Assembly (NCBI RefSeq): GCF_001424585.1 | Contig: NZ_LMPJ01000010.1 | Location: 468 to 64,467, forward strand | Source of the DNA: Chryseobacterium sp. Leaf180 | Lineage (GTDB): Bacteria > Bacteroidota > Bacteroidia > Flavobacteriales > Weeksellaceae | DNA length: 64,000 nucleotides | Direction of reading: 5' to 3' | Part shown: positions 45,331 through 55,330 of the stretch, piece by piece | Position numbering within the stretch: the stretch's first letter is position 1 | How the letters are laid out: the number at the start of each line of letters is the position of its first letter | Program-made: the position numbers and the translations under genes | The notes under the pieces: model-generated | Seen by the model: only the letters and a program-made list of their open reading frames with translations | Told to the model about the DNA's origin: nothing | The model's database searches: none

Positions 45331-47571
45331 ATGAAAAATAAGAATTTTTTAAAAGTTGCCATCCGAAATAACGCAGTTTATGTTCCTGACATCAACGGTT
45401 CTGCAAGTGAGAATTTAAATAAATCGACTTTTGAATTAATAGAAAATTTGAAGAAATTAGGATTTTCTTTTACCGAAAAATTGCTATGGAAAATAAATAA
45501 TGCTGACCTTAATTATCAAAGAAAAATCTATGACGTCTTTCAGGAAATATTGGGAACAAAATTGAATTGGACGCCGATGGTAAAAAACTGGAAAATCCCA
45601 ACTGGAGAAACTAAAAGTGACCATTGGATTACTTTTTTTGCCAATATTTTTAATGATAAAAAAGGAAAAACATTGGATTGTGGGCATTTGATTCCGGAAA
45701 ACACTTTTCCTTTGGAAAGATACAACGGTTGTCCGTTTTGCGGAACTCCTTTCCGGTTTGGAGGAATAGAATCTTTCGGCACGGGAAGCAAAATGAAAGT
45801 CTTAGAATTGTGGACCGATAAGGATATTGAAAAGTATTTCCATTCTTTATTAAATTCAAAAACAGCATTAGATGCGTCACAAACTGACTCATTTAAAAAT
45901 TTAATTGCAGAATTTAATCTTCCTGCTATTGAAATCAAAATGAAAGAAACTGTGATGATTGCTGTAGATGCTCTGATCGAAAATGAAAAAGAAGATGAAG
46001 CTGGAGAATTATTGAAAACGCCGAACGATATATTAAGATATTTGTGGTACAAAAAAACTGGTTTTCTTCAGTTGATTGAGCCAAAAACCATCATTAAAAG
46101 AAACTCAAAAAACAACCGTCATTTCTTTATTCCAATGGATAAAAGCGGTGAAGTAAAAATAGAAACGAAGAAAACTCTAAAATTAAAATATTCCCGGAAA
46201 GAATCATTGATGGTTGCAAAATGGTTGAATGAAATGGAATTGAATTCGGAAACCATTTGCGAAAATATGCATCCGAAAAGAAATATGTGGATTCGTTTTA
46301 TCCGGGCATTGCGTTTGGCGGAATTCGGAAAAAGGAAAGGTTTTGAAAATCTTGCAAAAATTTTAGATAATTTCTACAACAAGAACTACACAGTTCTGCA
46401 AGGTAGAATCGAATATTTCAGATTAAAAGCAAATGCAGAAGAAACATTTGTTTTGTTAAAGAAACGTCCTGGTTTATTTGCTCGTTCTTTATTTTCAAAT
46501 ATTCTATGGTTTGGAGAAGATTTAACTTTGAAACATTTTGAAGAAATCGTTGATAAAATCCCAATGAGATTGGTTTTAACATTGAATATGTATGCAGAAA
46601 TTTATTTTGATAAAGTAACCAAAAGAAATGTGAAAACGTTAGGCGGAACCAACAAAACAATTCCTGCAAACCGTTGGATTTTATCCTATGAAGACGACCA
46701 TTTGAGAGAAATCCGAATGAAAATTGAAGTAATGTCTTTGAGAGCGATTGAAAAGAGATTTGCCGGAATGAAAACTGAAAATAAAACAATATACATCAGC
46801 CCGGAACTGTATAATATTCCATTGAGTATTGGTGACAGAAGTGATAATATTCAGGATTTGCCTAATGCTTTAATGGGAACAAAATTCCCTTTAGAAGGCA
46901 ATGATATCCGTTTGTTTATGCAGTGGGGAAAAGGTTTGCCGGCACAACATCTTGATATGGATTTGAGTTGTCACATCGCTTACGAATCCAGTTCAGAAGT
47001 TTGCAGTTATTTTAATTTGACAACCAAAGGATGTGAGCACAGTGGCGATATTATCAATATTCCGAACAAAATTGGAACGGCGGAATATGTGAATTTGAAT
47101 CTGTTCGAATTACAGAATGCAGGTGCTAAATATGTTACTTTCACTTGTAATGCATATAGCAACGGAAGTATCAGTCCGAATTTGATTGTTGGTTGGATGG
47201 ATTCGAAATTTCCGATGAAAATCTCTGAAAATTATGGTGTTGCTTACGATCCATCTTGTGTAATGCATCAAATCAGAATTACAAATGGGCTTTCCAAAGG
47301 TTTGGTTTTTGGTGTTTTGGATGTGGACAACAGAGAAATAATCTGGTTAGAAATGACATATTCCGGACAAAACATTCAAACTTTGGACACCATTGGTGTT
47401 CAGACATTGATGAAAAAGTTAGACTCTAAAATGAAAATTGGAGACTTGCTGAAAATTAAAGCTCAATCTCAAAATTTAAAAGTTGTGCAGAAAGAGGATA
47501 ATGCGGATGAGTCTTATGATTTGAACTGGGCAATAAATTCAGCTAATGTGACGCAATTATTGTTAGATTAA
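45331..47571 (+). CDS. RNA-repair-associated protein: zinc ribbon, helical repeats, TerD-like domain
   Basis: A 746-residue cytoplasmic protein. About 1-110: unrecognised. About 110-140: a zinc-binding motif LDCGHLIP...GCPFCGTPF, like a prokaryotic RING finger. About 170-480: mainly alpha-helical, HEAT- or TROVE-like repeats (LRLAEFGKRKGFENLAKILD, LLKKRPGLFARSLFSNILWF). About 520-720: a TerD-like fold, recognised from LDMDLSCHIAYES, KGCEHSGDIINI, EYVNLNLFELQNAGAKYV and IVGWMDSKF. The layout resembles the MXAN_6230/SCO0854-type RING proteins. In RtcB neighbourhoods, TROVE-type proteins bind Y RNAs, so this is the likely protein partner of the RNAs encoded just upstream (inference). Confidence 0.7.
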   Translation: MKNKNFLKVAIRNNAVYVPDINGSASENLNKSTFELIENLKKLGFSFTEKLLWKINNADLNYQRKIYDVFQEILGTKLNWTPMVKNWKIPTGETKSDHWITFFANIFNDKKGKTLDCGHLIPENTFPLERYNGCPFCGTPFRFGGIESFGTGSKMKVLELWTDKDIEKYFHSLLNSKTALDASQTDSFKNLIAEFNLPAIEIKMKETVMIAVDALIENEKEDEAGELLKTPNDILRYLWYKKTGFLQLIEPKTIIKRNSKNNRHFFIPMDKSGEVKIETKKTLKLKYSRKESLMVAKWLNEMELNSETICENMHPKRNMWIRFIRALRLAEFGKRKGFENLAKILDNFYNKNYTVLQGRIEYFRLKANAEETFVLLKKRPGLFARSLFSNILWFGEDLTLKHFEEIVDKIPMRLVLTLNMYAEIYFDKVTKRNVKTLGGTNKTIPANRWILSYEDDHLREIRMKIEVMSLRAIEKRFAGMKTENKTIYISPELYNIPLSIGDRSDNIQDLPNALMGTKFPLEGNDIRLFMQWGKGLPAQHLDMDLSCHIAYESSSEVCSYFNLTTKGCEHSGDIINIPNKIGTAEYVNLNLFELQNAGAKYVTFTCNAYSNGSISPNLIVGWMDSKFPMKISENYGVAYDPSCVMHQIRITNGLSKGLVFGVLDVDNREIIWLEMTYSGQNIQTLDTIGVQTLMKKLDSKMKIGDLLKIKAQSQNLKVVQKEDNADESYDLNWAINSANVTQLLLD

Positions 47572-47661
47572 ATGGTAATCATTCTCGCGCAGAAAATTTT
47601 ATTTTAGTGATTTAATTAAAATATTAATCTTTGAAATTGAATAATCTGCTTGAGTTTTTAA

Positions 47662-48422
<761 letters not shown>

Positions 48423-48426
48423 AATA

Positions 48427-49533
48427 ATGAAAACAGACAAACTGATATCTCCTAAACTCATTCTCTTTGAAGCCATTTCGGGAAGCCGTGCCTATGGTCT
48501 GGCAACAGAAAATTCTGACACCGATATCAGAGGTATTTTCTATGTAGCGAAGGAGGATTTTTTTGGTATGCACTACACTCCGCAGATTTCAAATGAGACA
48601 AATGATATTACCTATTACGAAATCGGAAGACTTATGGAACTGCTTCAGAAAAACAATCCTAATATTTTAGAAATTTTAGCGACTCCCGCGGACTGTATTC
48701 TGCAGAAAAACCCTTTAATGAACCTGCTTAAACCTGAAGACTTCCTGTCTAAACTATGCAAAGATACGTTTGCCGGTTATGCGGTATCACAGATAAAGAA
48801 AGCAGGAGGACTCAAGAAAAAAATTTTGAATCCGATTGATAAACTAAGAAAATCAATTCTCGATTTCTGTTATATTTTAGAAAATAAGGGCTCGGTTCCA
48901 TTAAAAAAATGGCTCACCGATGGCTCTTCCGCGCATGGAACTTTTGCAGGAAAAGGTGGCTTATCTCAGGAAAGGTGCGGTTTGGTCAGCATAGATAATA
49001 CCAAAGGCATGTACGCGCTGTTTTACGATCGATCCGGAGAATTAAACTACAAAGGCATCATGCAAAGTGAAGATGCAAATCAGGTTTCTGTCTCTTCGGT
49101 TCCGAAAGATGAGCAACCGCTTGCCTACATGTACTGCAACCTTGATGCGTATTCCACCTACTGCAAAGATTACCGCGAATACTGGAAATGGGTTTCAGAA
49201 CGGAATGAAGACCGTTATAATGTGAATAAGGATCACGGACAAAACTACGACAGTAAAAATATGATGCACACCATCCGTTTACTGCAGTGCTGTGAGCAGA
49301 TTTTCAAAACCAACACGCTGAATATCCGTGTCGAAAACCGTGAAGAACTGCTTGATATAAAGTACGGAAACTTTTCTTATGAAGCCCTGATGCAGAAAGC
49401 GGAAGCGCTGATGCGGTCAATTGATTATCACTACACAAAGTCAGAACTGCCTGTGCAACCTGATTTGCGAAAGACGTCAGCCATACTCGCAGAAATTCGG
49501 GAACATCTGTACCTGTCGGGAACGACAAAATGA
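48427..49533 (+). CDS. RlaP-type nucleotidyltransferase, intact paralogue
   Basis: A 368-residue nucleotidyltransferase of the RlaP type, with FEAISGSRAYGLATENSDTD and IRGIF holding the polymerase beta-like Gly-Ser and Asp-x-Asp metal site. A helical C-terminal half contains a conserved KNMMHTIRLLQ segment. Longer than the gene before it, from which it is separated by 4 bp. RlaP proteins recur beside RNA ligases and are thought to add nucleotides to damaged RNA ends before ligation (established association, mechanism inferred). Two copies side by side suggest different substrates or partners; if the first is dead, this one supplies the activity. Confidence 0.85.
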   Translation: MKTDKLISPKLILFEAISGSRAYGLATENSDTDIRGIFYVAKEDFFGMHYTPQISNETNDITYYEIGRLMELLQKNNPNILEILATPADCILQKNPLMNLLKPEDFLSKLCKDTFAGYAVSQIKKAGGLKKKILNPIDKLRKSILDFCYILENKGSVPLKKWLTDGSSAHGTFAGKGGLSQERCGLVSIDNTKGMYALFYDRSGELNYKGIMQSEDANQVSVSSVPKDEQPLAYMYCNLDAYSTYCKDYREYWKWVSERNEDRYNVNKDHGQNYDSKNMMHTIRLLQCCEQIFKTNTLNIRVENREELLDIKYGNFSYEALMQKAEALMRSIDYHYTKSELPVQPDLRKTSAILAEIREHLYLSGTTK

Positions 49534-49542
49534 AACCCTGAC

Positions 49543-49578
49543 AAAACAGCTTTTTCAAATTATGGAAAGGCTGTTTTT
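49543..49578 (+). terminator. terminator at the end of the RNA-repair island
   Basis: AACAGCTTTTTC pairs with GGAAAGGCTGTT with two G-U pairs, followed by TTTTT. It closes the transcript that begins near 44961 or 45331. Confidence 0.75.
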
Positions 49579-50045
49579 GATTGTGGCTGATTTTATTTCC
49601 TAATGCATCAAATTATATTATTCCTAAAAATATATCTTATTTTTTTTGATATTTTTAATGACAGGTTTGTTAATGAAAAGTCAGAAAATAAGAAAATCTG
49701 TATACCACATTGATACTCTATATTGGGAGTATCTATGCTTTATCCATACACCATCTATACATGAACTCTACACAATCGCGGTTTAAAGGCGTTAAAATGC
49801 TGATTTACGCGCAAAACGTTCTGAAATATTAATCAAATTCAGATGATTTACCGTCTCAATGAAAGAATATTCTGTTTTAATAATCTTTAAAGATAATAGC
49901 TATCTGTTACATATTATGTTTGTAATGTTCAGTATTAAGGGATTTCTCTTTTCTGAAAAAATGCGAGAAGCATTACCTCTTAAATCTTGGTGGTGATGAT
50001 CAAAATAAATTTTTACATTTACGTATACATTTTAAAAACACCGAT
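49579..50045. other. gene-free spacer, AT-rich
   Basis: No convincing open frame on either strand. It holds one short hairpin, GATACTC/GAGTATC at 49712-49733. Nothing else recognised. Confidence 0.5.
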
Positions 50046-50423
50046 ATGAATTTTGACGATCAGTTTACCAAAGATTTCGAAGAAAAATTCCAGAAAAACC
50101 TTCAGGCAGTGAGAGGAGTATCTCCGGAAGATTTTGAAAAGATCAAACAAAACCTGCAGTTTGTTTTTGAATTTTTAGAAGATTTAAAAAACAAGCCGGA
50201 CAAAACGCCGGAAGATTTCGAACATCTGGAAGCTATCAGTTCAGCACTTAACCCTTTATCACAGGAATTAGCAGATATGAAGCTGGTTTTAGACGAAAGT
50301 TTATACAGACAATCGATCGCTTATTATGAGCATGTGAAAAAACTGACGAAAGAGGGAAACATAGAAGCCGAGAAAATCTATCTCGATTTAAAACCCCATT
50401 TTGAAACCTTCGATCCTAATTGA
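50046..50423 (+). CDS. small acidic alpha-helical protein, function unknown
   Basis: A 125-residue soluble protein, rich in Glu, Lys, Asp and Leu with heptad-like spacing over most of its length (for example FEKIKQNLQFVFEFLEDLKN and QELADMKLVLDESLY), so largely helical. No signal peptide, no recognised domain, no cysteine. It stands alone between two empty spacers. Confidence 0.6.
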   Translation: MNFDDQFTKDFEEKFQKNLQAVRGVSPEDFEKIKQNLQFVFEFLEDLKNKPDKTPEDFEHLEAISSALNPLSQELADMKLVLDESLYRQSIAYYEHVKKLTKEGNIEAEKIYLDLKPHFETFDPN

Positions 50424-50900
50424 TTGTAAAAATAATACACCGCTGCACTCATTGCGTGATGTCAAATCAAATGAATATTCTCAATCGATTTCTAATGACA
50501 CAAGCGACAGAGCAAAAGACAGAGAATAAAAATATTCAGCTATAATGAACAAGAAGCACGAAGCCGTAAACTTTTCGCAGCAGAAATATATTAATCGTTT
50601 CCATATAAAAATTATTTCACAGCATTTTAATAAATTCAGTTCGCGCAAATATTTCCAATATTCTGATTGATTAACTTACATTTGATGGGAATCTTATTTT
50701 GCCACAATTCAGCAAATTAAGCACATCATTTATTGTTTGGTTCAAGAAACTGTTTAATTACAAACTGAATACATACATTAGCAGTAGGTTTAAATCAGCC
50801 ATCATACACTTTGAATATATTCGTACGATATTTAAACCTTTTACAAAAACGGCATCAATTCTAACTTAATCTAAATCTGATTGTTATAAATTGACATTCA
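50424..50900. other. gene-free spacer, nothing recognised
   Basis: All frames on both strands are closed by frequent stops. No repeat or RNA signature was seen. It may be degraded sequence. Confidence 0.5.
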
Positions 50901-50943
50901 AAAAAAATCCAGCCCCAATACCTATAATAGGATCAGGGCTGGA
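50901..50943 (-). terminator. terminator after the membrane-protein gene
   Basis: CCAGCCC pairs with GGGCTGG around a smaller inner hairpin CCTA-TAA-TAGG. On the minus strand it is followed by TTTTTTTT. Confidence 0.8.
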
Positions 50944-51001
50944 ATATATTTATGAAATTCTAAGTGCATAGAACTCAACATCGAAACCTGTTCGGTGATT
51001 T

Positions 51002-52054
51002 CTATACAGCTACATTACCGTCAATAGTGTCCGGATATCTCTTGCGGTCAGAACCCATCTTCGCCCCGAATGCTGAAACGATCGCACCCAACAGAAGACC
51101 GAAAAATCCGATGATTGCCGCTGTGGATGCAGTATCCGCTGCTTTGTCTGCTACTTCTCTGGCTTTTGCCTCGGCTTCTTTTTTGGTCTGCTGCCATTCA
51201 GCTGCTGCTTTTTTGTAGGTCGCAATCCAGTTATCAGCCACTATGGTCGCCTCTGCTCTGCTTTTGCCGGTTCGTGCCATGATTACATTCACCATCGCTT
51301 CTTTATCTACCTCAGAAACCACGCCGTCGCCCTGTTTTCTCAGTCTGTCAAAAAGACCATCCAGCTGTTCATCCGACTGCTGCGGATTATTCCCGATCTG
51401 GTCAGCCGTATTTTCTGCTGTGTTTTTTGCCTGACTAGCTTCTTTGGATAAATTTTTCGGCTGAAGTTCAGACTTTCCCGTCTGTCGCAATAAAGTTTCT
51501 GCCTCCGATTTAAGGCTGTTCAGGTTAATGCCTTCTTCTTTCAGTTTGTCACCTACAACCGGTGCCGCGGCTTCGATTCCTTTTCCGGCAACGTTTCCTA
51601 CCGTACGCATCGTACTGCCGATGATTCTTCCCGCTCCGCCTAAAATCCCACCAATAGCAGAAGTTAACAGATAGAAAGTAATCAGCGTGATTACACTCCA
51701 CGTAAGCAATCCGTGAATGATTCCATCGAATGATCTGCGTACCGGCGCGAGTCTTCCGGCGATCCATCCGCCGATGAAAAGTGCTACAAGCGTAGAAACA
51801 AAATACCAGATGGCAGAACCAGTTCCTAAACCTGCTGTCGGGTTTTCTTCTGTTTTAGGATCGATGCTGCTCAGTCCGATTCCCAAACCTAAAAGATTGA
51901 GAGAAATCAAGATCACCATCGAGATCAGTACGCCCGCAAAAACGGAACTCCACGATAATCTTTTAAGGGAGAACATTCCTCTGTTGATACTTCCCGATTC
52001 ATTTGCTGAAACATAGTTGGGCTCATTGTCACTGTTTAAATTAATTTGGCTCAT
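51002..52054 (-). CDS. polytopic membrane protein with a long alanine/lysine-rich helical segment
   Basis: A 350-residue protein with hydrophobic helices at about 37-60, 85-105, 120-142 and a last one near 315-335. Between the third and fourth lies a long polar region (about 150-310) rich in Ala, Lys, Glu and Gln, predicted helical, including KKAAAEWQQTKKEAEAKARE. Glycine-rich membrane turns (GGILGGAGRIIGS) stand out. I do not recognise the family with certainty. Stand-alone gene with its own terminator; a stress or envelope function would be a guess. Confidence 0.6.
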   Translation of the reverse strand: MSQINLNSDNEPNYVSANESGSINRGMFSLKRLSWSSVFAGVLISMVILISLNLLGLGIGLSSIDPKTEENPTAGLGTGSAIWYFVSTLVALFIGGWIAGRLAPVRRSFDGIIHGLLTWSVITLITFYLLTSAIGGILGGAGRIIGSTMRTVGNVAGKGIEAAAPVVGDKLKEEGINLNSLKSEAETLLRQTGKSELQPKNLSKEASQAKNTAENTADQIGNNPQQSDEQLDGLFDRLRKQGDGVVSEVDKEAMVNVIMARTGKSRAEATIVADNWIATYKKAAAEWQQTKKEAEAKAREVADKAADTASTAAIIGFFGLLLGAIVSAFGAKMGSDRKRYPDTIDGNVAV

Positions 52055-52340
52055 TGTGTAAATATTTGTGAGTTTAAGTTTATTTGATATTACACCCCGT
52101 GTTCAAATAATATACCACATTATTGAATATATAAAAAAATATGAGTAATCTGGTTCTCAAAATACCGTTACAAAATACTTAGGTATTCGAACTTAACCTT
52201 GAATATTCTGCAGATTTTTCATGATTAAATATTTCCTTACCACCAAATTAAATCCTTAAGCCCACGATTTAAAGACGCAAAATGAGCTGAACTTTTACCT
52301 GAATCTGATGCATTTTATTTAAGAAAAATCAAGACACAAA
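52055..52340. other. gene-free spacer with promoter region
   Basis: AT-rich and without open frames of note. It holds the upstream region of the leftward membrane-protein gene; no clear promoter match was found. Confidence 0.4.
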
Positions 52341-52369
52341 AAAACCGCATTCTCTAAAGAAGCGGTTTT
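52341..52369 (-). terminator. terminator after the cold-shock-domain gene
   Basis: AAAACCGC pairs with GCGGTTTT, with an inner TTCT/AGAA pair; T run on both strands. Confidence 0.8.
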
Positions 52370-52389
52370 ATATTTTAAAAAACCGGAGC

Positions 52390-52830
52390 TTATCTCACGA
52401 TTTTTATATTGATGGCTGAGAAACCTTTTGGTGATCTTTCTTTCTCGAAAGCCACTTTGTTTCCTTTTTTGATCAGGTCGATACAGTTGTTGCTGTGAAA
52501 AAATACATTCTCCTTCGACTGATCTTCTGTAATAAATCCGTAACCTTTCTCGCTGAAGAAAGTTACGATTCCCGTCTTGATAGGATCTTCCTCTTCGATC
52601 TTTGCGGCACCAAGCTGAATGTTGTTCAAATCAAACTCTTCACCATCGTTATCTACACGGTCTGGTCTTGTGCTGGTCAGCTGCCCATTCTGGTCGACAT
52701 ACATGATCATATCATCAAGGCTTTTGCCTTTGTCATTGTCGTTTTTCCGGTCTTCGCGACGTATCGCTTTTTCCTTTTGTTTCTGAAGTTTTTTCTTAAA
52801 GTTTTCTTTTTTTGAGAAAGAATCCGCCAT
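52390..52830 (-). CDS. cold-shock-domain protein with basic N-terminal extension
   Basis: A 146-residue protein. The last 65 residues form a cold-shock domain with RNP1-like KGYGFIT and RNP2-like VFFHSNN, which binds single-stranded RNA or DNA. The first 40 residues are very rich in Lys and Arg (KKLQKQKEKAIRRED), and a linker follows. The extension is a flavobacterial variant and could strengthen RNA binding. The 5' region (52831-52900) is AT-rich and could hold a cold-responsive leader; no structure is obvious. Confidence 0.85.
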   Translation of the reverse strand: MADSFSKKENFKKKLQKQKEKAIRREDRKNDNDKGKSLDDMIMYVDQNGQLTSTRPDRVDNDGEEFDLNNIQLGAAKIEEEDPIKTGIVTFFSEKGYGFITEDQSKENVFFHSNNCIDLIKKGNKVAFEKERSPKGFSAINIKIVR

Positions 52831-53198
52831 ATATTGCTTTATATTTATTGTTTGTTTTAAAAATCTACATGATATTTTATGAATATCGAAAGTGTATAAA
52901 GGATTCGCAGAGCGCAGAGAAATCCAGTAAATGTCGTCAAACGCGTGACGCGTTTAAAAAAATCTGCCGTATTTCTATCATTTGATGATCCTGAAACATT
53001 TATTCTCACCAGATTTCTTATGCAAATATAGGTAATTTTAGAGAGATTTCCAAGTGTGGCGTTTTAATCTGTCTATTGCCATTATTTATCTATTAAAATA
53101 TTAACAATACTTTAACCTACATTTTTCATTACAAGTTGATAAATCTTATGCGGTATTACCATTTAATGAGTACTTTTACGCGAAAATTAAATCAATTA
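52831..53198. other. gene-free divergent spacer with one strong short hairpin
   Basis: AAACGCG-TGA-CGCGTTT at 52939-52955 is followed by AAAAAAA. It could terminate leftward read-through or act as an operator between the divergent genes. No open frame of note. Confidence 0.5.
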
Positions 53199-54359
53199 AT
53201 GAAAAAATCAGCAATTTTAGGATTTCTCTTCATCGCCGTATTATCCTTCGCGCAGGGAATCCAGTTTGAAAGCGGAAATTTCGCCTCGCTTTTAGCAAAA
53301 GCAAAAAAGGAAAACAAACTTATTTTCGTAGATGCATACGCTGTGTGGTGCGGACCGTGTAAACTGATGGTGAAAAATATTTTCCCTCTGAAAGATGTCG
53401 GTGAATACTACAATACTCATTTCGTAAACGCAAAAATCGACATGGAAAAAGGCGAAGGGATCGAACTTGCCAAAAAATATAAAGTTTCAGCATTCCCAAC
53501 CTATCTTTTCATCAACGGAGACGGTGAAGAAGTGCACAGAACTTTGGGATATGTAGAAGAAAAGGCATTTATCCAGTTTGCAAAAGATGCAGAAGACCCA
53601 AGCAAAAGGCTGACATCCCTGAAAAAGAAATTTGAAGACGGAGAAAAAAATCCTGAGTTCCTTATGAATCTTGCGCAGCTTACGATGTACAACGATGCAG
53701 ATTTTACCTCTAGAGTTATTTCAAAATATTTTGAAGCTAAACCGGAACTGAACCAGCAAAATTTCCAGATGCTGATGGCGGCTGCAAAAAATACAGGCAG
53801 CGATGCGTATCAAGTTTTTGTAAACAGAAAAGCAGATATCGTAAAGCTCATTCCTGAGAACACGTACATGATGATCGACAAAAACATCAAGACGAATACG
53901 GTGATGAGCAAAGCGTACAACAAAGAAACCAAGAAGTTTGACGAGAAATATTTCCTTACCGAAACACAGAAATTCCTTACAAAAACAGAATCTGAAGATC
54001 TTCTGAGAAAAGTAATGTCGAGCCGCGCACTGAAAGATAAAGACTTCGCGACATACGAAAAACTGACTTTGGAGATGTACAAAGATTACGCAGGAAAAAG
54101 CTCTGAAGAACTGAATGAAGTTGCCTGGAGTTTCTTCGAAAACGTAAAAACAAAATCTTCACTTGAAGTGGCTTTAAAATGGGCTCAGGAATCGGTGAAG
54201 AAAAACGAAAACTCTGCCAATACAGATACGTTAGCCAATCTTTACAACAAATTAGGCGATAAAACCAACGCAAAAATGTGGGCACAGAAATCGATTGATC
54301 TGGCTAAAAAAGAAGGCGGCGATTACGCAGACACCGAAAAACTTTTGAAAAGCATTTAG
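53199..54359 (+). CDS. exported thioredoxin-fold protein
   Basis: A 386-residue protein. The start is set at the ATG at 53199, which begins a signal peptide (MKKSAILGFLFIAVLSFAQ); frames further upstream add a non-signal leader. A thioredoxin-like domain at about 25-140 has the active-site CGPC (AVWCGPCKLM). The rest (about 150-386) is helical with TPR-like stretches toward the C-terminus (SLEVALKWAQESVKKNE, TDTLANLYNKLGDK). It would act in the periplasm in disulfide reduction or exchange. Stand-alone gene with terminator. Confidence 0.85.
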   Translation: MKKSAILGFLFIAVLSFAQGIQFESGNFASLLAKAKKENKLIFVDAYAVWCGPCKLMVKNIFPLKDVGEYYNTHFVNAKIDMEKGEGIELAKKYKVSAFPTYLFINGDGEEVHRTLGYVEEKAFIQFAKDAEDPSKRLTSLKKKFEDGEKNPEFLMNLAQLTMYNDADFTSRVISKYFEAKPELNQQNFQMLMAAAKNTGSDAYQVFVNRKADIVKLIPENTYMMIDKNIKTNTVMSKAYNKETKKFDEKYFLTETQKFLTKTESEDLLRKVMSSRALKDKDFATYEKLTLEMYKDYAGKSSEELNEVAWSFFENVKTKSSLEVALKWAQESVKKNENSANTDTLANLYNKLGDKTNAKMWAQKSIDLAKKEGGDYADTEKLLKSI

Positions 54360-54383
54360 TTTTAAAACTCTTTTCATTGATAC

Positions 54384-54412
54384 AAACTCCGCACAGCCTG
54401 CGGAGTTTTTTA
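54384..54412 (+). terminator. terminator after the thioredoxin-fold gene
   Basis: AAACTCCGCA pairs with TGCGGAGTTT around CAGCC, followed by TTT. Confidence 0.85.
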
Positions 54413-54440
54413 TTGCCAAAAACTGCTTACCTTTGACGTT

Positions 54441-55301
54441 ATGAAAAAGCATTGGCCTCCTATTCAAATATTCACGGTTACGTTTTGCCTTTTCATAATG
54501 AGTTCATGCAACAGAAAATTCCGTGTTTGGGTGGGAAAAGACAGTCAGAAAATTTACAATTTAAATTACGGAGAACACAAGCGCCAGAAAATGGATGTTT
54601 TTCTACCCGCCCATTATCCTTCTGATGCGCCGGTGGTTTTGATGCTGCACGGCGGTGCCTGGAAATACGGCAAAAAAGAGCATATGATACAAATCCAAAA
54701 GATGCTTTTTTCCAACAATATTCCGACGGTGAATATGAATTACCGCCTGGCATCAAAAGGAATTACTTATAAAAATCAGCTGGAAGATATTGCAGAAGCG
54801 ATTAAAAAATTCAATTCGCTTGCGGGAAAAGCTGAACTTATGCCCGACAATTATATTCTTTTGGGAGAAAGTGCCGGCGGTCATCTTGCTTTGCTTTACG
54901 GTTACCGAAATCCAGATCAGATTAAAAAAATAATTTCCTTGAGCGGACCAACCGACTTTTACAGCGAAACTTTTCTTAAATCTTTTTATTCTAAATACAC
55001 TTCAGGCACTGTTCAGACGATGGTTGGCGCGAAACTCAACCGAAAAAATCCGGCGTTTGATTTTCAGGAAGCGAGTCCGATTTCACAGGTGAGCCATGTT
55101 CCGACGCTGCTTTTTCAGGGGAACAAAGATTTTCTGGTCAATTATCATCAGGCGCTGTCTTTAGACTCTGTTTTAACGGAGAAAAACATTCCGCACAAAC
55201 TGGTCTTCATGGAAAATACCGGTCACGCACCAAGATTTTTCAATAAAACAAAACGTGACAGCATTATTTACCCCAATATTCTGGAATGGATAAAAAAATA
55301 A
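54441..55301 (+). CDS. alpha/beta-hydrolase (esterase) lipoprotein
   Basis: A 286-residue protein with a lipoprotein signal (lipobox MSSC near residue 22). It has the carboxylesterase/BD-FAE pattern: oxyanion loop HGGAWKYGKK, nucleophile GESAGGHLA, acid residue in FQGNKDFLVNY and late His in GHAPRF. Likely faces the periplasm or surface and hydrolyses an ester. The substrate cannot be given. Ends at a hairpin shared with the convergent DedA gene. Confidence 0.82.
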   Translation: MKKHWPPIQIFTVTFCLFIMSSCNRKFRVWVGKDSQKIYNLNYGEHKRQKMDVFLPAHYPSDAPVVLMLHGGAWKYGKKEHMIQIQKMLFSNNIPTVNMNYRLASKGITYKNQLEDIAEAIKKFNSLAGKAELMPDNYILLGESAGGHLALLYGYRNPDQIKKIISLSGPTDFYSETFLKSFYSKYTSGTVQTMVGAKLNRKNPAFDFQEASPISQVSHVPTLLFQGNKDFLVNYHQALSLDSVLTEKNIPHKLVFMENTGHAPRFFNKTKRDSIIYPNILEWIKK

Positions 55302-55330
55302 CCCGCTCTTTCCGGCGGGTTATTTTTTAT
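55297..55330. terminator. bidirectional terminator
   Basis: AATAACCCGC pairs with GCGGGTTATT over 10 bp. The stop codon of the esterase lies in its left arm; the DedA gene ends at its right edge. Confidence 0.8.

Noticed and set aside
45331..47571. Tellurite resistance gene
   Set aside because: The TerD-like domain is only the last part of the protein, and no other ter genes are present; the RtcB/RlaP setting gives a better explanation.
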